Below are positions 56,726 to 64,000 of a DNA stretch of 64,000 nucleotides, one piece after another. The position numbers were made by a program, and so were the translations under genes. The notes beneath the pieces are model-generated. The model was not told the origin of the DNA, searched no databases, and saw only the letters and a list, made by a program, of their open reading frames with translations. Position 1 is the stretch's first letter, and each line of letters opens with the position of its first letter. This DNA is from DATFDN01 sp963756495 (GTDB lineage: Bacteria; Pseudomonadota; Alphaproteobacteria; Acetobacterales; Acetobacteraceae). The stretch lies in assembly GCA_963756495.1 (NCBI GenBank), contig CAVWNS010000001.1:248001-312000 (forward strand), given 5' to 3'.

Positions 56726-58108
56726 ATGATCTACAGGCGAAGCGTAGCTGCCGGGCTCTTGAATGCTGTCAGCCTGACAGCTATGCCCTGGCCGGCGCTC
56801 GCGGCGGTGCCGCGCGATGCCCGTGCCATTGCCAAGGAAGCCTACCTCTACGCCTTCGCCATGATAGAGAACTATCGAACCTGGTATAAACAGGCGGTCG
56901 ATACAAAATCACCGGAATATGTTGGCGGATTTGGCGTCTATCGTCACTACTCGGAACCGTTCACACCGGCCAACCACGATGTGGTGACGCCGAATAATGA
57001 TACGCCATATTCCTGGGCATGGCTGGACTTGCGGGCGGAGCCCTATGTGCTCACCGTGCCCGCGGTTCCGAAGGACCGCTATTACGTGGTCCAGTGGATC
57101 GATCTCTTCACGCAGAACTTCGCCTATGTCGGAGTGCGGTCGACCGGCTTCGGCGCGAGCAACTACCTGATTGCGGGACCCAAATGGCACGGCAGCAAGC
57201 CTCCCGGCATCCGGGAGGTCTTCCAGGCTGAAACGGAAATCGTCGGCACGTTGACACGCACCGCCCTGAACGGGCCCGAGGATGTGCCGAACGTGCGCGC
57301 GATCCAGGCGCAATACAGGCTGCAGCCGCTGAGTGCCTTCCTCGGCAAGCCGGCGCCCCCGCCCGCGCCGCCGATCACGTTTCCACCCTACGACCCCGCA
57401 CGGGCGCAAGGGCACGATTTCATCACGTATCTCAACTTTCTCTTGCAGTTTGCCGAACCTCCGCACCCCAGTGAAATTGCCATCCGCAAACGGTTCGAGG
57501 CGATCGGCATCGGACCCGGCTGGCCGTGGGACCCGGCCAAAGTCGACCCCGCCCTGTTGGCGGCAATCGACGCCGGCATTGCCGACGCGAAGGAGGCGCT
57601 CAAGGCGAAACTCGCCGCCACCATGAGCTCGAACGGCCTGTTTGGTCCGCGTTCGCTGCTCAAGACCGACTATCTGAGGCGCGACGTTGCCGCAGCGAAA
57701 GGCCTCTATGGCAATGATCTCGAAGAGGCGTGGTATGGTGGCTATGACGGCGTGGGAGCCAAGCCGGCGGTCATACACTTCGCCGCCGGCAAGCTGCCAC
57801 CGGCCAAATTCTTTTGGTCGCTCACCCTCTACACACTGCCCGACCGCTTCCTCTACGCGAACGAGATCAACCGCTATTCGCTAGGTGACCGGTCCAAGGA
57901 CCTGCACTACGGCGCGGACGGTTCGTTGACGCTTTACGTGAGCCACGCCCCGCCCGCTGCCGGGATGCGAACCAACTGGCTGCCGGCACCCGAGGGTCGC
58001 TACGCCGTCGTCGCTCGCGTCTATGGCCCCAGCCCGGCGGCCATGAACGGGCAGTGGAAGTTGCCGCCGCTCGTTGCGGCACAGGGGGCAACCGAAACAT
58101 CACCTTGA
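56726..58108 (+). CDS. Secreted DUF1254/DUF1214 protein
   Basis: 460 residues from ATG 56726 with AAGGAG upstream. A signal peptide (MIYRRSVAAGLLNAVSLTAM to ALA) precedes AKEAYLYAFAMIENYRTWYK, the DUF1254 block, with VVTPNNDTPYSWAWLDLRAE, VPAVPKDRYYVVQWIDLFTQ, and the C-terminal DUF1214 block FFWSLTLYTLPDRFLYANEI, NRYSLGDRSKDLHYGADGSL, TNWLPAPEGRYAVVARVYGP. The biochemical function of this widespread family is unknown. A barrel-like gene follows by 53 bp. Confidence 0.88.
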   Translation: MIYRRSVAAGLLNAVSLTAMPWPALAAVPRDARAIAKEAYLYAFAMIENYRTWYKQAVDTKSPEYVGGFGVYRHYSEPFTPANHDVVTPNNDTPYSWAWLDLRAEPYVLTVPAVPKDRYYVVQWIDLFTQNFAYVGVRSTGFGASNYLIAGPKWHGSKPPGIREVFQAETEIVGTLTRTALNGPEDVPNVRAIQAQYRLQPLSAFLGKPAPPPAPPITFPPYDPARAQGHDFITYLNFLLQFAEPPHPSEIAIRKRFEAIGIGPGWPWDPAKVDPALLAAIDAGIADAKEALKAKLAATMSSNGLFGPRSLLKTDYLRRDVAAAKGLYGNDLEEAWYGGYDGVGAKPAVIHFAAGKLPPAKFFWSLTLYTLPDRFLYANEINRYSLGDRSKDLHYGADGSLTLYVSHAPPAAGMRTNWLPAPEGRYAVVARVYGPSPAAMNGQWKLPPLVAAQGATETSP

Positions 58109-58161
58109 GGGCTGGGCCGGCCTTGTGCGATCCTCGCTGCGCAATCCGAAAGGATTTTCGT

Positions 58162-58986
58162 GTGCGCTGGCAATCAGGTGCTGCGTGCGTGCTCGGGGCA
58201 GCCCTCCTGCTCCCGCACGCCGCAAGGTCGCAGCAGGTCGATGCTCCGGGTGGGCCTGCCTCCACGCCCGCCGTGGCCGGCGACGTCAATGCCGCGAACA
58301 ATCCCCTGACGCCCAAGATAACGGTCAATCTGCAAGACTACTTTCTCCCGTCGCTCAATCGGCTGGGCAACCGCCAGGCCAATCAGGGGCTGCTGCGGGG
58401 GCTGGTTCCTTCCGACGCGTTCGGCGTCCCACAACTCATCCGTTTTACCCTGCCACTCGTCACAACCCCAACTTTTCCGAATGGAAGCACCACCGCCCTT
58501 GGCGATCTGACCCTTTTCGATCTGGTGGTCATTCCAACCAAATCGGTCGTGTTCGGGGTAGGGCCGCTCCTGGTCGCGCCCACGGCCACGAGCCGGGACA
58601 CCGGTGCCGGGAAATGGCAAGGCGGTGGCGCGGCCGTTGCCGTCGCGCCACAATCCTGGGGGCTGCTCGCCGGGCTCGTCACCTACCAGCACTCTTTCGC
58701 CGGGGATAATTCCCGCCCGGTCGCGCAGATCGTCACCGCTCAACCCATCGTCACCTACAATCTGCCAAGGGGCTTCTATCTGCGCTCGACCGGCGTCATG
58801 ACATTCGACCTTGGCAACCACACAACGGCCATTCCGGTCGGCTTCGGGGCTGGCAAGGTCTGGTCGTTTGGTTACGGCAACACGGTTAATGCCTTCGTCG
58901 AGCCGCAGTATTCCGTCATTCACAGCGGAGCCGGTGTCCCCGTATGGCAAATCTTTGCCGGGATCAACCTTCAGTTCGCGCTGTAA
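58162..58986 (+). CDS. Outer-membrane barrel-like protein between two DUF1254 genes
   Basis: 274 residues from GTG 58162 behind AAAGGA. A signal peptide (MRWQSGAACVLGAALLLPHA, then ARSQ) is followed by ITVNLQDYFLPSLNRLGNRQ, NQGLLRGLVPSDAFGVPQLI and amphipathic strands. It ends PVWQIFAGINLQFAL, strongly suggestive of a barrel. Similar proteins are often carried in databases under the odd name neuromedin U; no role is established. The frame is open further upstream to 58054, but that part overlaps the DUF1254 gene end. Confidence 0.75.
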   Translation: MRWQSGAACVLGAALLLPHAARSQQVDAPGGPASTPAVAGDVNAANNPLTPKITVNLQDYFLPSLNRLGNRQANQGLLRGLVPSDAFGVPQLIRFTLPLVTTPTFPNGSTTALGDLTLFDLVVIPTKSVVFGVGPLLVAPTATSRDTGAGKWQGGGAAVAVAPQSWGLLAGLVTYQHSFAGDNSRPVAQIVTAQPIVTYNLPRGFYLRSTGVMTFDLGNHTTAIPVGFGAGKVWSFGYGNTVNAFVEPQYSVIHSGAGVPVWQIFAGINLQFAL

Positions 58987-58993
58987 GTCCTAG

Positions 58994-60064
58994 ATGCGCC
59001 AGCAAACCCGAATATCGAGATCGGAGACCGCCTTGAAAATCAGGACATCCCTCATCGCCGCGGCAATGATTTTTGGATCGATGAGTGGTGCCCTCGCGCA
59101 AGCAGCGGGCAACGCGGTTCCGGTCACGGCAGATAACTTCCCGCGCGCCGAGAGCGATCTCTATTTCGGCAATATTGTTAATGACGGGGGGCTCGGGAAA
59201 TTTGTCCATCGCCGGGAGCCGGCCGCCGTCAACAACCAGACCATCATCCGGCTCAACCGCGACACGCTCTATTCCGCAGCGGTGTTCGATCTCGATGCAG
59301 GACCGGTCACGATCACCTTGCCAGATGCCGGCAAGCGTTTCATGTCGATGCAGGTGATCGATGAGGACGAATACACGCCGGAGGTCGATTACGGTGCGGG
59401 CACCCACGTCCTTTCCAAGGACAAAATCGGCACGCGCTATGTGCTGATTGGTGTAAGGACGCTGGTCGATCCGACCGATCCGAAAGACGTGCAGGCGGTC
59501 CACGCTCTGCAGAACGCAATGAAAATCGAACAACCCGGCGGCCCGGGAAAGTTCGAGGTGCCGCATTGGGATCAGACGAGCCAGAAAAAGGTCCGCGCAG
59601 CACTGCTCGCGTTGGCATCCACGCTGCCGGATACGAAACACACGTTTGGCACGAAGGATACGGTCGATCCCGTGCGCCACCTCATCGGCGCAGCGTCGGC
59701 GTGGGGTGGGAATCCAGAAAAGGACGCGCTCTACCTCAACCGAGTGCCCGCGAAAAATGACGGTAAAACCATCTACAGGCTCACTGTCAAAGACGTGCCG
59801 GTCGACGGCTTCTGGTCCGTGAGCGTCTACAACAGCAAGGGCTATTTCGAGCCGAACCGGCTCAACGCCTACGCGCTCAACAACATCACCGCCAAGCCGA
59901 ATGGGAACGGCTCGATCACCATCCAGTTCGGCGGTTGTGACGGAAAGGTTGCCAACTGCCTTCCGACGACGCCGGGCTGGAACTACCTCGTGCGCCTCTA
60001 TCGCCCCCGTTCCGAAATCTTGAACGGCGCGTGGACTTTTCCACAGGCTGAGGCTGCCAACTGA
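58994..60064 (+). CDS. Secreted DUF1254/DUF1214 protein, shorter paralogue
   Basis: 356 residues from ATG 58994, or 343 from TTG 59033, which has GGAG at good spacing and begins directly with the signal peptide MKIRTSLIAAAMIFGSMSGA (cut after LAQA). Conserved blocks are NFPRAESDLYFGNIVNDGGL, REPAAVNNQTIIRLNRDTLY, TLPDAGKRFMSMQVIDEDEY, DVPVDGFWSVSVYNSKGYFE and LPTTPGWNYLVRLYRPRSEI. It differs from the first paralogue in the spacing before DUF1214. It follows the barrel gene by 7 bp, so the three genes form one unit. Confidence 0.87.
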   Translation: MRQQTRISRSETALKIRTSLIAAAMIFGSMSGALAQAAGNAVPVTADNFPRAESDLYFGNIVNDGGLGKFVHRREPAAVNNQTIIRLNRDTLYSAAVFDLDAGPVTITLPDAGKRFMSMQVIDEDEYTPEVDYGAGTHVLSKDKIGTRYVLIGVRTLVDPTDPKDVQAVHALQNAMKIEQPGGPGKFEVPHWDQTSQKKVRAALLALASTLPDTKHTFGTKDTVDPVRHLIGAASAWGGNPEKDALYLNRVPAKNDGKTIYRLTVKDVPVDGFWSVSVYNSKGYFEPNRLNAYALNNITAKPNGNGSITIQFGGCDGKVANCLPTTPGWNYLVRLYRPRSEILNGAWTFPQAEAAN

Positions 60065-60114
60065 GCCCTGACGCCGAGCAGGCGTGAATTCGGCAAAGCG
60101 GTTCCTGAACGAGC

Positions 60115-60216
60115 TGGACACCTCTAAAAACGTCCGGACGGCGATCCTGCACCCAGTAAAATCAGAGACTTAGCAGCGTTCGGCGGTGCGCCGGGAGGGG
60201 TTTTTAGAGGTGTCCA
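60115..60216. mobile_element. MITE-like element with perfect 17-bp terminal inverted repeats
   Basis: TGGACACCTCTAAAAAC at 60115-60131 is mirrored exactly as GTTTTTAGAGGTGTCCA at 60200-60216. The 102-bp span carries no gene. No certain target duplication is visible. The ends resemble insertion-sequence termini, so this may be a non-autonomous derivative; a large hairpin terminator is the alternative. Confidence 0.55.
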
Positions 60217-60243
60217 ATTTACGACAAAGGCGTCGAGTTATTG

Positions 60244-60528
60244 ATGCAGGTCTACTCCGCCAAACGGCTATTCGAGTTTTTTAGCCAGCAGCAAAAAATC
60301 ACGGTGCATTTAGAGCGCCCCTGCACTGAACTCATGCCGGGATTGGGCGGGCGGTTCGACATGACTTTAGAATTCGACAAAGGTGCGCTCTACGTCATCG
60401 AATTTAAGCGCTATTCTAACCTTGCACAGATAGGATCGGACTTGGCACGCTTGCGAGAAGTCATGGCCTCGCGCGGTAGGGTCGGACTGCTTGCGGCACC
60501 GTGTTATACCAACCCGCCTAGAGAGTGA
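60244..60528 (+). pseudogene. Truncated PD-(D/E)XK-nuclease-like gene between MITE and IS630
   Basis: The frame reads MQVYSAKRLFEFFSQQQKIT, HLERPCTELMPGLGGRFDMT and LEFDKGALYVIEFKRYSNLA. An Asp followed 13 residues later by Glu-X-Lys within beta strands (RFDM...YVIEFK) is the pattern of PD-(D/E)XK nucleases. Upstream the frame is open to the MITE edge (IYDKGVELL), so the MITE may have removed the true start. At 60509 the frame enters the IS630 element. Taking that out, it would read CYIT and stop, overlapping the ATG at 61686. Codon use is less GC-biased than in neighbours. Function is unproven. Confidence 0.45.
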
Positions 60529-61588
60529 CACACGCCCACTCCCTTGCGCCGACGGAGCTGATGCGGTCAGGGTCGTTGACGAAGAAATGCCAGGCGGTCC
60601 GGCACGCCTCGACGATGGCGTCGTAGCCGTCCCACACCAGGGCGCACAGCCGGTTAGCGCGGAGGTATTGCCAGACGTTCTCCATCGGGTTCAGTTCCGG
60701 GGAGTACAGGCGGCAGCGGCAGGAGTGTGATGTTGTCGGGCACGCCGAGACGGACGCCCCGCTGATGCCATCCGGCGCTGTCGCAGACCAGCACGGCGTG
60801 AGCGCCGGGTGCGACCTGGGTGCTAATTTCGGCCAGGTGCTCGGTCATGGCCTCGGCATTGACGCCCGGCATGATGATTGCGGCGCCGACGGCGCGGTTC
60901 GGGCAAATCGCGCCAAACAGGTAGGCGGAGTCGTGGCGGTTATCGCGGACCATCAACGGCCGCGAGCCGATCGGCGCCCAAATGTAAGCGTGGCCGCCCT
61001 TCTGGCCGACCCGTGCTTCGTCCTGAAACCAAATCTCGACTGGCTTGTCAGCCGCGGAAGCGGGCAGCGCCTCCTTCACCAGACTGGCAAAGTTTTTTTA
61101 AACGCCGCCTCGGCCGCGGCGTCCTTCTTCGGATGGAACGGCCGCGGCTGCAGCCGGGTCAGGTCGAGCCGGCGCAACCACTTGCCGATGGTGCTCTCAT
61201 GCACCGTCACACTGAAGCGGCGCGCAACCTCTTCGCGCAAATCCAGGCACCGCCAGCGCACCACCTTGTGCTTTTCCAGATCCGGCCCCTTGACGACCAG
61301 CTCCCTCAGCTCCGCCATTTGCTCCTTGGTCAGGACCGGCGCGGGGCCTGGGCCGCGGCGCGACGTCAGCCCGTCCACCCCGTCCCGATTGTAGCGATGC
61401 ACCCAGTCGCGAAGCGTTTGCCGGTCCATGCCGTTCCGCTCCGCCGCCTCGGCGCGCGGATAGCCCTCCAGAATCATCGCCATCGCCAGCAGCCGGCGGA
61501 CCTGCGCGCCGTCGCGGCATTTGCCCGCGATCTCACGAAGGCCAGCCGCCGTGTGCTCCGTACGCGTCACCGTCACTGCCGCGCCCAT
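60518..61588 (-). CDS. IS630-family transposase, two frames joined by a -1 slippery site
   Basis: The first frame (61588 to 61076) has the helix-turn-helix parts RRLLAMAMILEGYPRAEAAE, NGMDRQTLRDWVHRYNRDGV and STIGKWLRRLDL. It ends just after TTTAAAAAAAC at 61091-61101. Slipping back one base gives FKKNFASLVKEALPASAADK and the catalytic frame: EIWFQDEARVGQKGGHAYIW (first Asp), AVLVCDSAGWHQRGV (second Asp) and, after one further surplus base near 60713, SPELNPMENVWQYLRANRLC (the Glu). It stops at 60518. A -1 shift at an A7 run is a known expression mode in IS630; the second break looks like mutation or error. Confidence 0.82.
61091..61101 (-). promoter_or_regulatory. Programmed -1 frameshift site of the IS630 transposase
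   Basis: TTTAAAAAAAC on the minus strand: seven A residues after TTT, read as TTT AAA AAA in frame 0. A one-base backward slip allows entry into the DDE-containing frame; without it, translation stops five codons later (KTLPVW). Confidence 0.6.
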
Positions 61589-61685
61589 CCGATGCCTCGC
61601 TCCAACTCGACCACGCGGCCATCGAATCAGAACCGAGCCAGATTGGGAATCCCAGAGAGTCAGGGGTCAGGCGGCTTGGTATTAC

Positions 61686-61871
61686 ATGAAGGAGCGCGAA
61701 AACGACTACGATTGGCCACTTCGGCAACAACCCGATAACGAGGCGAGCAGCCCGGGGCAAATCTGGCATTTGAGTGAATCACAAAGATTACCAGAACCCG
61801 GGCACAACTGTGGCTGGAGCCATGAGCGGACTTTGGTCGTGCAGGTTTGCGGGGCATTGCAGAATTCTTGA
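61686..61871 (+). CDS. Short ORF next to the IS630 right end
   Basis: 61 residues, MKERENDYDWPLRQQPDNEA, then SSPGQIWHLSESQRLPEPGH. Its ATG overlaps the TGA that the nuclease-like frame would use if the IS were removed, hinting at an old two-gene unit. No ribosome site or family is recognised. Confidence 0.25.
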   Translation: MKERENDYDWPLRQQPDNEASSPGQIWHLSESQRLPEPGHNCGWSHERTLVVQVCGALQNS

Positions 61872-61955
61872 TTCTGCGCCGGCCGGAGGATCCACATCCC
61901 ATGCCCGATCGGAGCGCGGCGGCCGTTGAATGTCCGCTTCCTACCGTTGCGGAAT

Positions 61956-62780
61956 TTAACCGGGACCCAATCTGACCAGCGAAAACACCTTTCCATCCCA
62001 AAGTCGGAACGGTTGTACCCCGTCGCAGCCAAGGCTAAACCCATGCGTCCTCGCCCACGCGCTCGCCTCGGCACGATCCGCGTCCACCCCCCGATACGAC
62101 AGGTTGAAGATCGCCACCGCCCCACCCGGCCGCAGCACACGGGCGGCATCCGCGATGTGGCGCTCCGCCACCTCAGCGGCGACGAGGTACGGAAAGCTAT
62201 CCACCGCCAGCACCAGATCGAACGATCCGTCCGCTCCCACGATCCCCTGCCCGTCCGTCACCGCGAAGCGCAGCCGGGCGTCATCCCCATGCCGCCGCCG
62301 CGCCTCGGCGATCATTCCCGGCGCGATGTCCAGCCCCAGCACCGAGCGCGCGCGGCCCAGCGCCGCCGCCACGCGGCCGATGCCGCAACCGAGGTCCAGC
62401 ACGTCGCCGTCGACCAAGCCGCGCGCGTCGAGCCATTGCACCAACTCGGCCGTCGCCGCGTCCAGTAAATCCGGATTCCCAAGCGAGTAGGCGGCCACGC
62501 TCGCCTCGGGCGAGATCGCGGCGGCGCGGTCGAAGCCGTCGCGGAACGCGGCAAGCGCGCCCGTCCCGCCCGCCTCGTGGTCGATGACGGCGGCGGCTTC
62601 GGCCAGTCGGGCGAGGCCCGCGCGCGCGCCGAGCAGGCGGCGCAGTTCCTCGGCCCCTTGCACGCCTTCCAGCCGCGCCGCGATGGCGTCGGGGGCGATC
62701 CCGGCCAGCACAAGTCGGGCGATCGCCACCGGGGCGGAGATGCGCCCCGCGAGGCACAGTCCCACCGGATCGTCGGTCAC
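61956..62780 (-). CDS. Class I SAM-dependent methyltransferase with N-terminal helical extension
   Basis: 274 residues from GTG 62780. The first 100 residues are helical (RISAPVAIARLVLAGIAPDA). The Rossmann core begins GDVLDLGCGIGRVAAALGRA (SAM motif I), then VLGLDIAPGMIAEARRRHGD, FDLVLAVDSFPYLV (motif IV) and ARVLRPGGAVAIFNLSYRG. The substrate is unknown. The start overlaps the acetyltransferase stop as GTGA, so the genes are coupled. Confidence 0.85.
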   Translation of the reverse strand: MTDDPVGLCLAGRISAPVAIARLVLAGIAPDAIAARLEGVQGAEELRRLLGARAGLARLAEAAAVIDHEAGGTGALAAFRDGFDRAAAISPEASVAAYSLGNPDLLDAATAELVQWLDARGLVDGDVLDLGCGIGRVAAALGRARSVLGLDIAPGMIAEARRRHGDDARLRFAVTDGQGIVGADGSFDLVLAVDSFPYLVAAEVAERHIADAARVLRPGGAVAIFNLSYRGVDADRAEASAWARTHGFSLGCDGVQPFRLWDGKVFSLVRLGPG

Positions 62781-63683
62781 GCCGGCACCAGCCGGCGCGT
62801 GGCGTTCATGCGGGCCTCGCCGCCCCAGGCGGATTTGTAGGCTTCGTCCCCGCGCAGGAAATGGATCGCGCGGCCCTCATCCAGCGCCTCCTCGATCAAG
62901 TGCCCGAGCAGGATCGTGCCGGGGCTTTCGTGGGCGAACCGGGCATCGAACCCACTCACGTACAACAGCAGCCGATCGGGCGCGAGCAACGCATAGCACC
63001 CGGCGGCGATCTCGCCGCCAATGCGAAGCAGCGCGAGCCGCAGCACGCCCTCGGCCAGCAGGGCGGGCGCAGCCAGAACGCGGAAGGCCTTGACGCGCAA
63101 ATCCTCGCCGCTCCACCGCAGCGCGTGCAGGCGCTCGAACGCGGCGAGCGCGGCATCTATTGTGTCCGGCGTCGCGACCTCGATGCGCCAGCCGCCCCGG
63201 CGCTCGGCCCGATGCCGGGCCTGGCGGATGTCGCGCAGCCGTCCCGGCGGGAGCGGGCCAGCGAGGACGGGGCACGGATTCTGTCTCGTGCAGGCTGTCG
63301 CGCCAGCCGGGCGGGGCTGGCGCGGTCCGCAACGCGGCGCCGGGCGGCAGCTCGGTGAGATCGCACGCCGGCACGCAAGCTGCCTCCAGCACGGCGGCAA
63401 GCAGCGCCCCGATCTCCGCGCCCAGCGCGTCCTGATAGTCGGTGAGGCCCGCGCCCATCGGCAGCAGAGTCCCATCGAGCAGATAGCCGGCGAGCAGGCC
63501 CTTCGCCCCGGCATCGTCGCGCGCCACCGCCACGACCGGCCGCCCGGTGCCGAAGCAGCGCCACCAGGCGAGCATCCAGGCCGGCGACTGGAACGGGCTT
63601 TTCCCAGTGCGACGCCACAAATCCCGCCACTCCGGCGCGAGGTCGCGCAGCGCGGCGTCGTCGGTGATGGTTTCGATCCTCAC
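62777..63683 (-). CDS. CelD/BioF2-like GNAT acetyltransferase, one frameshift
   Basis: The GTG at 63683 overlaps the glycosyltransferase stop. The product reads RIETITDDAALRDLAPEWRD, TGKSPFQSPAWMLAWWRCFG, LLAGYLLDGTLLPMGAGLTD. The frame shifts near 63260 and resumes GRLRDIRQARHRAERRGGWR, LRLALLRIGGEIAAGCYALL, SGFDARFAHESPGTILLGHL and AIHFLRGDEAYKSAWGGEAR. This is the Acetyltransf_6 (FemAB-like) fold seen in polysaccharide loci. About 301 residues. Context with a glycosyltransferase suggests surface-glycan modification (inference). Confidence 0.83.
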
Positions 63684-64000
63684 CGCGCCACCGGCGCGAG
63701 CGCAAGCTGGCGATAGAGCCGCGCATAGGCATCGGTCATCGCACGTTGCGAGAACCGCTCGCGCGCGATCCGCCGGCATGTCTTCGGGTCGATCTCGTGC
63801 GCGCACCCGATCGCCCGTGCCATTTCGTCGGCATCGCGGACGAGAAACCCCGTCACCCCATCTTGCACGATCTCGGGCAGCGCGCCCACGGGGAAGGCGA
63901 TGACCGGCGTGCCGCACGCGGCGGCCTCCATCGCGACGAGGCTGCTCGTCTCCGCAGCAAGGCTCGGGGCCAGCAGGCAGCGGGCGGCCGAGAGCAGCCG
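63680..64000 (-). CDS. Glycosyltransferase family 4, C-terminal part (start outside window)
   Basis: The frame enters from the right edge: LLSAARCLLAPSLAAETSSL, VAMEAAACGTPVIAFPVGAL, PEIVQDGVTGFLVRDADEMA, ending YARLYRQLALAPVAR. The E-X7-E-type donor site of GT-B enzymes (ETSSLVAMEAAACG) is clear, with nucleotide-sugar binding residues before and after. It is the first visible gene of the overlapping three-gene operon with the acetyltransferase and methyltransferase. Confidence 0.85.
   Translation of the reverse strand, partial: RLLSAARCLLAPSLAAETSSLVAMEAAACGTPVIAFPVGALPEIVQDGVTGFLVRDADEMARAIGCAHEIDPKTCRRIARERFSQRAMTDAYARLYRQLALAPVAR

Larger units (their letters stand above)
60509..61679 (-). 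mobile_element. IS630-family insertion sequence
   Basis: The ends CCAACCCGCCT (60509-60519) and AGGCGGCTTGG (61669-61679) are inverted with one mismatch. TA follows on both sides (60507-60508 and 61680-61681), the two-base target duplication typical of IS630/Tc1. The 1171-bp length fits the family. The transposase stop lies inside the left terminal repeat. Confidence 0.8.

Overview
This is high-GC (estimated by eye at 65-70 percent) chromosomal DNA from an alphaproteobacterium, most likely Rhodospirillales/Acetobacteraceae. The taxonomic call is inference. It rests on DUF4167, GapR/DUF2312, DUF1244, a PleD-type regulator, a hopanoid-type MMPL transporter (HpnN-like), OpgC, GatCAB and a PEP-CTERM protein. 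No rRNA, tRNA or CRISPR array was seen. A prominent feature is the number of reading frames broken by single-base indels. Most look like consensus errors, because the protein resumes intact in the next frame. They are unevenly spread: almost none lie in 27.7-33.1, 34.2-50.1 and 55.9-60.1 kb, but they are dense at 10.3-16.3 and extremely dense at 50.5-54.1 kb. Coordinates for such genes span the whole conceptual product.

Layout. 1-5.9 kb: Atm1-like ABC exporter (partial), Nudix hydrolase, DUF4167 protein, prmC, then a ferredoxin reductase divergent from a Rieske ferredoxin and an LLM-class oxidoreductase. 5.9-9.9 kb: a block bounded by an identical 19-bp direct repeat that carries a solute-binding protein, a PhnB-like protein and a class III aminotransferase. 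10-14.7 kb: LOG-family protein, cytochrome c, gapR, DUF1244 protein, and a glycerate kinase-pyruvate kinase pair. 14.7-22.3 kb: radical SAM/enoyl-CoA hydratase pair, CoA-transferase, EmrB-like MFS pump, MmgE/PrpD, Ldh-family dehydrogenase and rpmG. 22.3-31.7 kb: PleD-like cyclase, EamA transporter, GST, serine-glyoxylate-type aminotransferase, PEP-CTERM protein, a large FAD/Fe-S 2-hydroxyacid dehydrogenase and an ACMSD-like amidohydrolase. 31.8-33.9 kb: a secreted glycoside-hydrolase-like protein with an RTX-like C-terminus.

34.2-39.5 kb: ruvX divergent from gatC-gatA-gatB, plus a conserved coiled-coil protein and a GYD protein. 39.9-41.9 kb: an FTR1 iron permease fused to a cupredoxin domain and overlapping an outer-membrane barrel gene, with a Fur-like box upstream. 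41.9-44.4 kb: a compact arsR-arsI-arsC-acr3 operon with a dyad operator. 44.5-49.8 kb: YbaK, HemW, an FlhF-FlhG fused ORF and an OpgC-SGNH fused ORF. 49.8-54.6 kb: a badly broken HpnN-like transporter divergent from a broken MetE-like methyltransferase, then a Ser/His/Gly-rich repeat protein. 54.8-56.5 kb: inositol-3-phosphate synthase overlapping a histidine phosphatase. 56.7-60.1 kb: two DUF1254/DUF1214 secreted proteins flanking a barrel protein. 60.1-61.7 kb: a mobile-element zone (102-bp MITE-like element, truncated nuclease-like gene, IS630 element with a -1 slippery site). 61.9-64 kb: methyltransferase, CelD/BioF2-like acetyltransferase and glycosyltransferase in one overlapping operon.

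Shared metabolic theme (inference): glyoxylate/glycerate/2-hydroxyacid handling is represented by the aminotransferase, the FAD/Fe-S dehydrogenase, glycerate kinase and pyruvate kinase. Metal and metalloid handling is represented by the FTR1 and ars loci.
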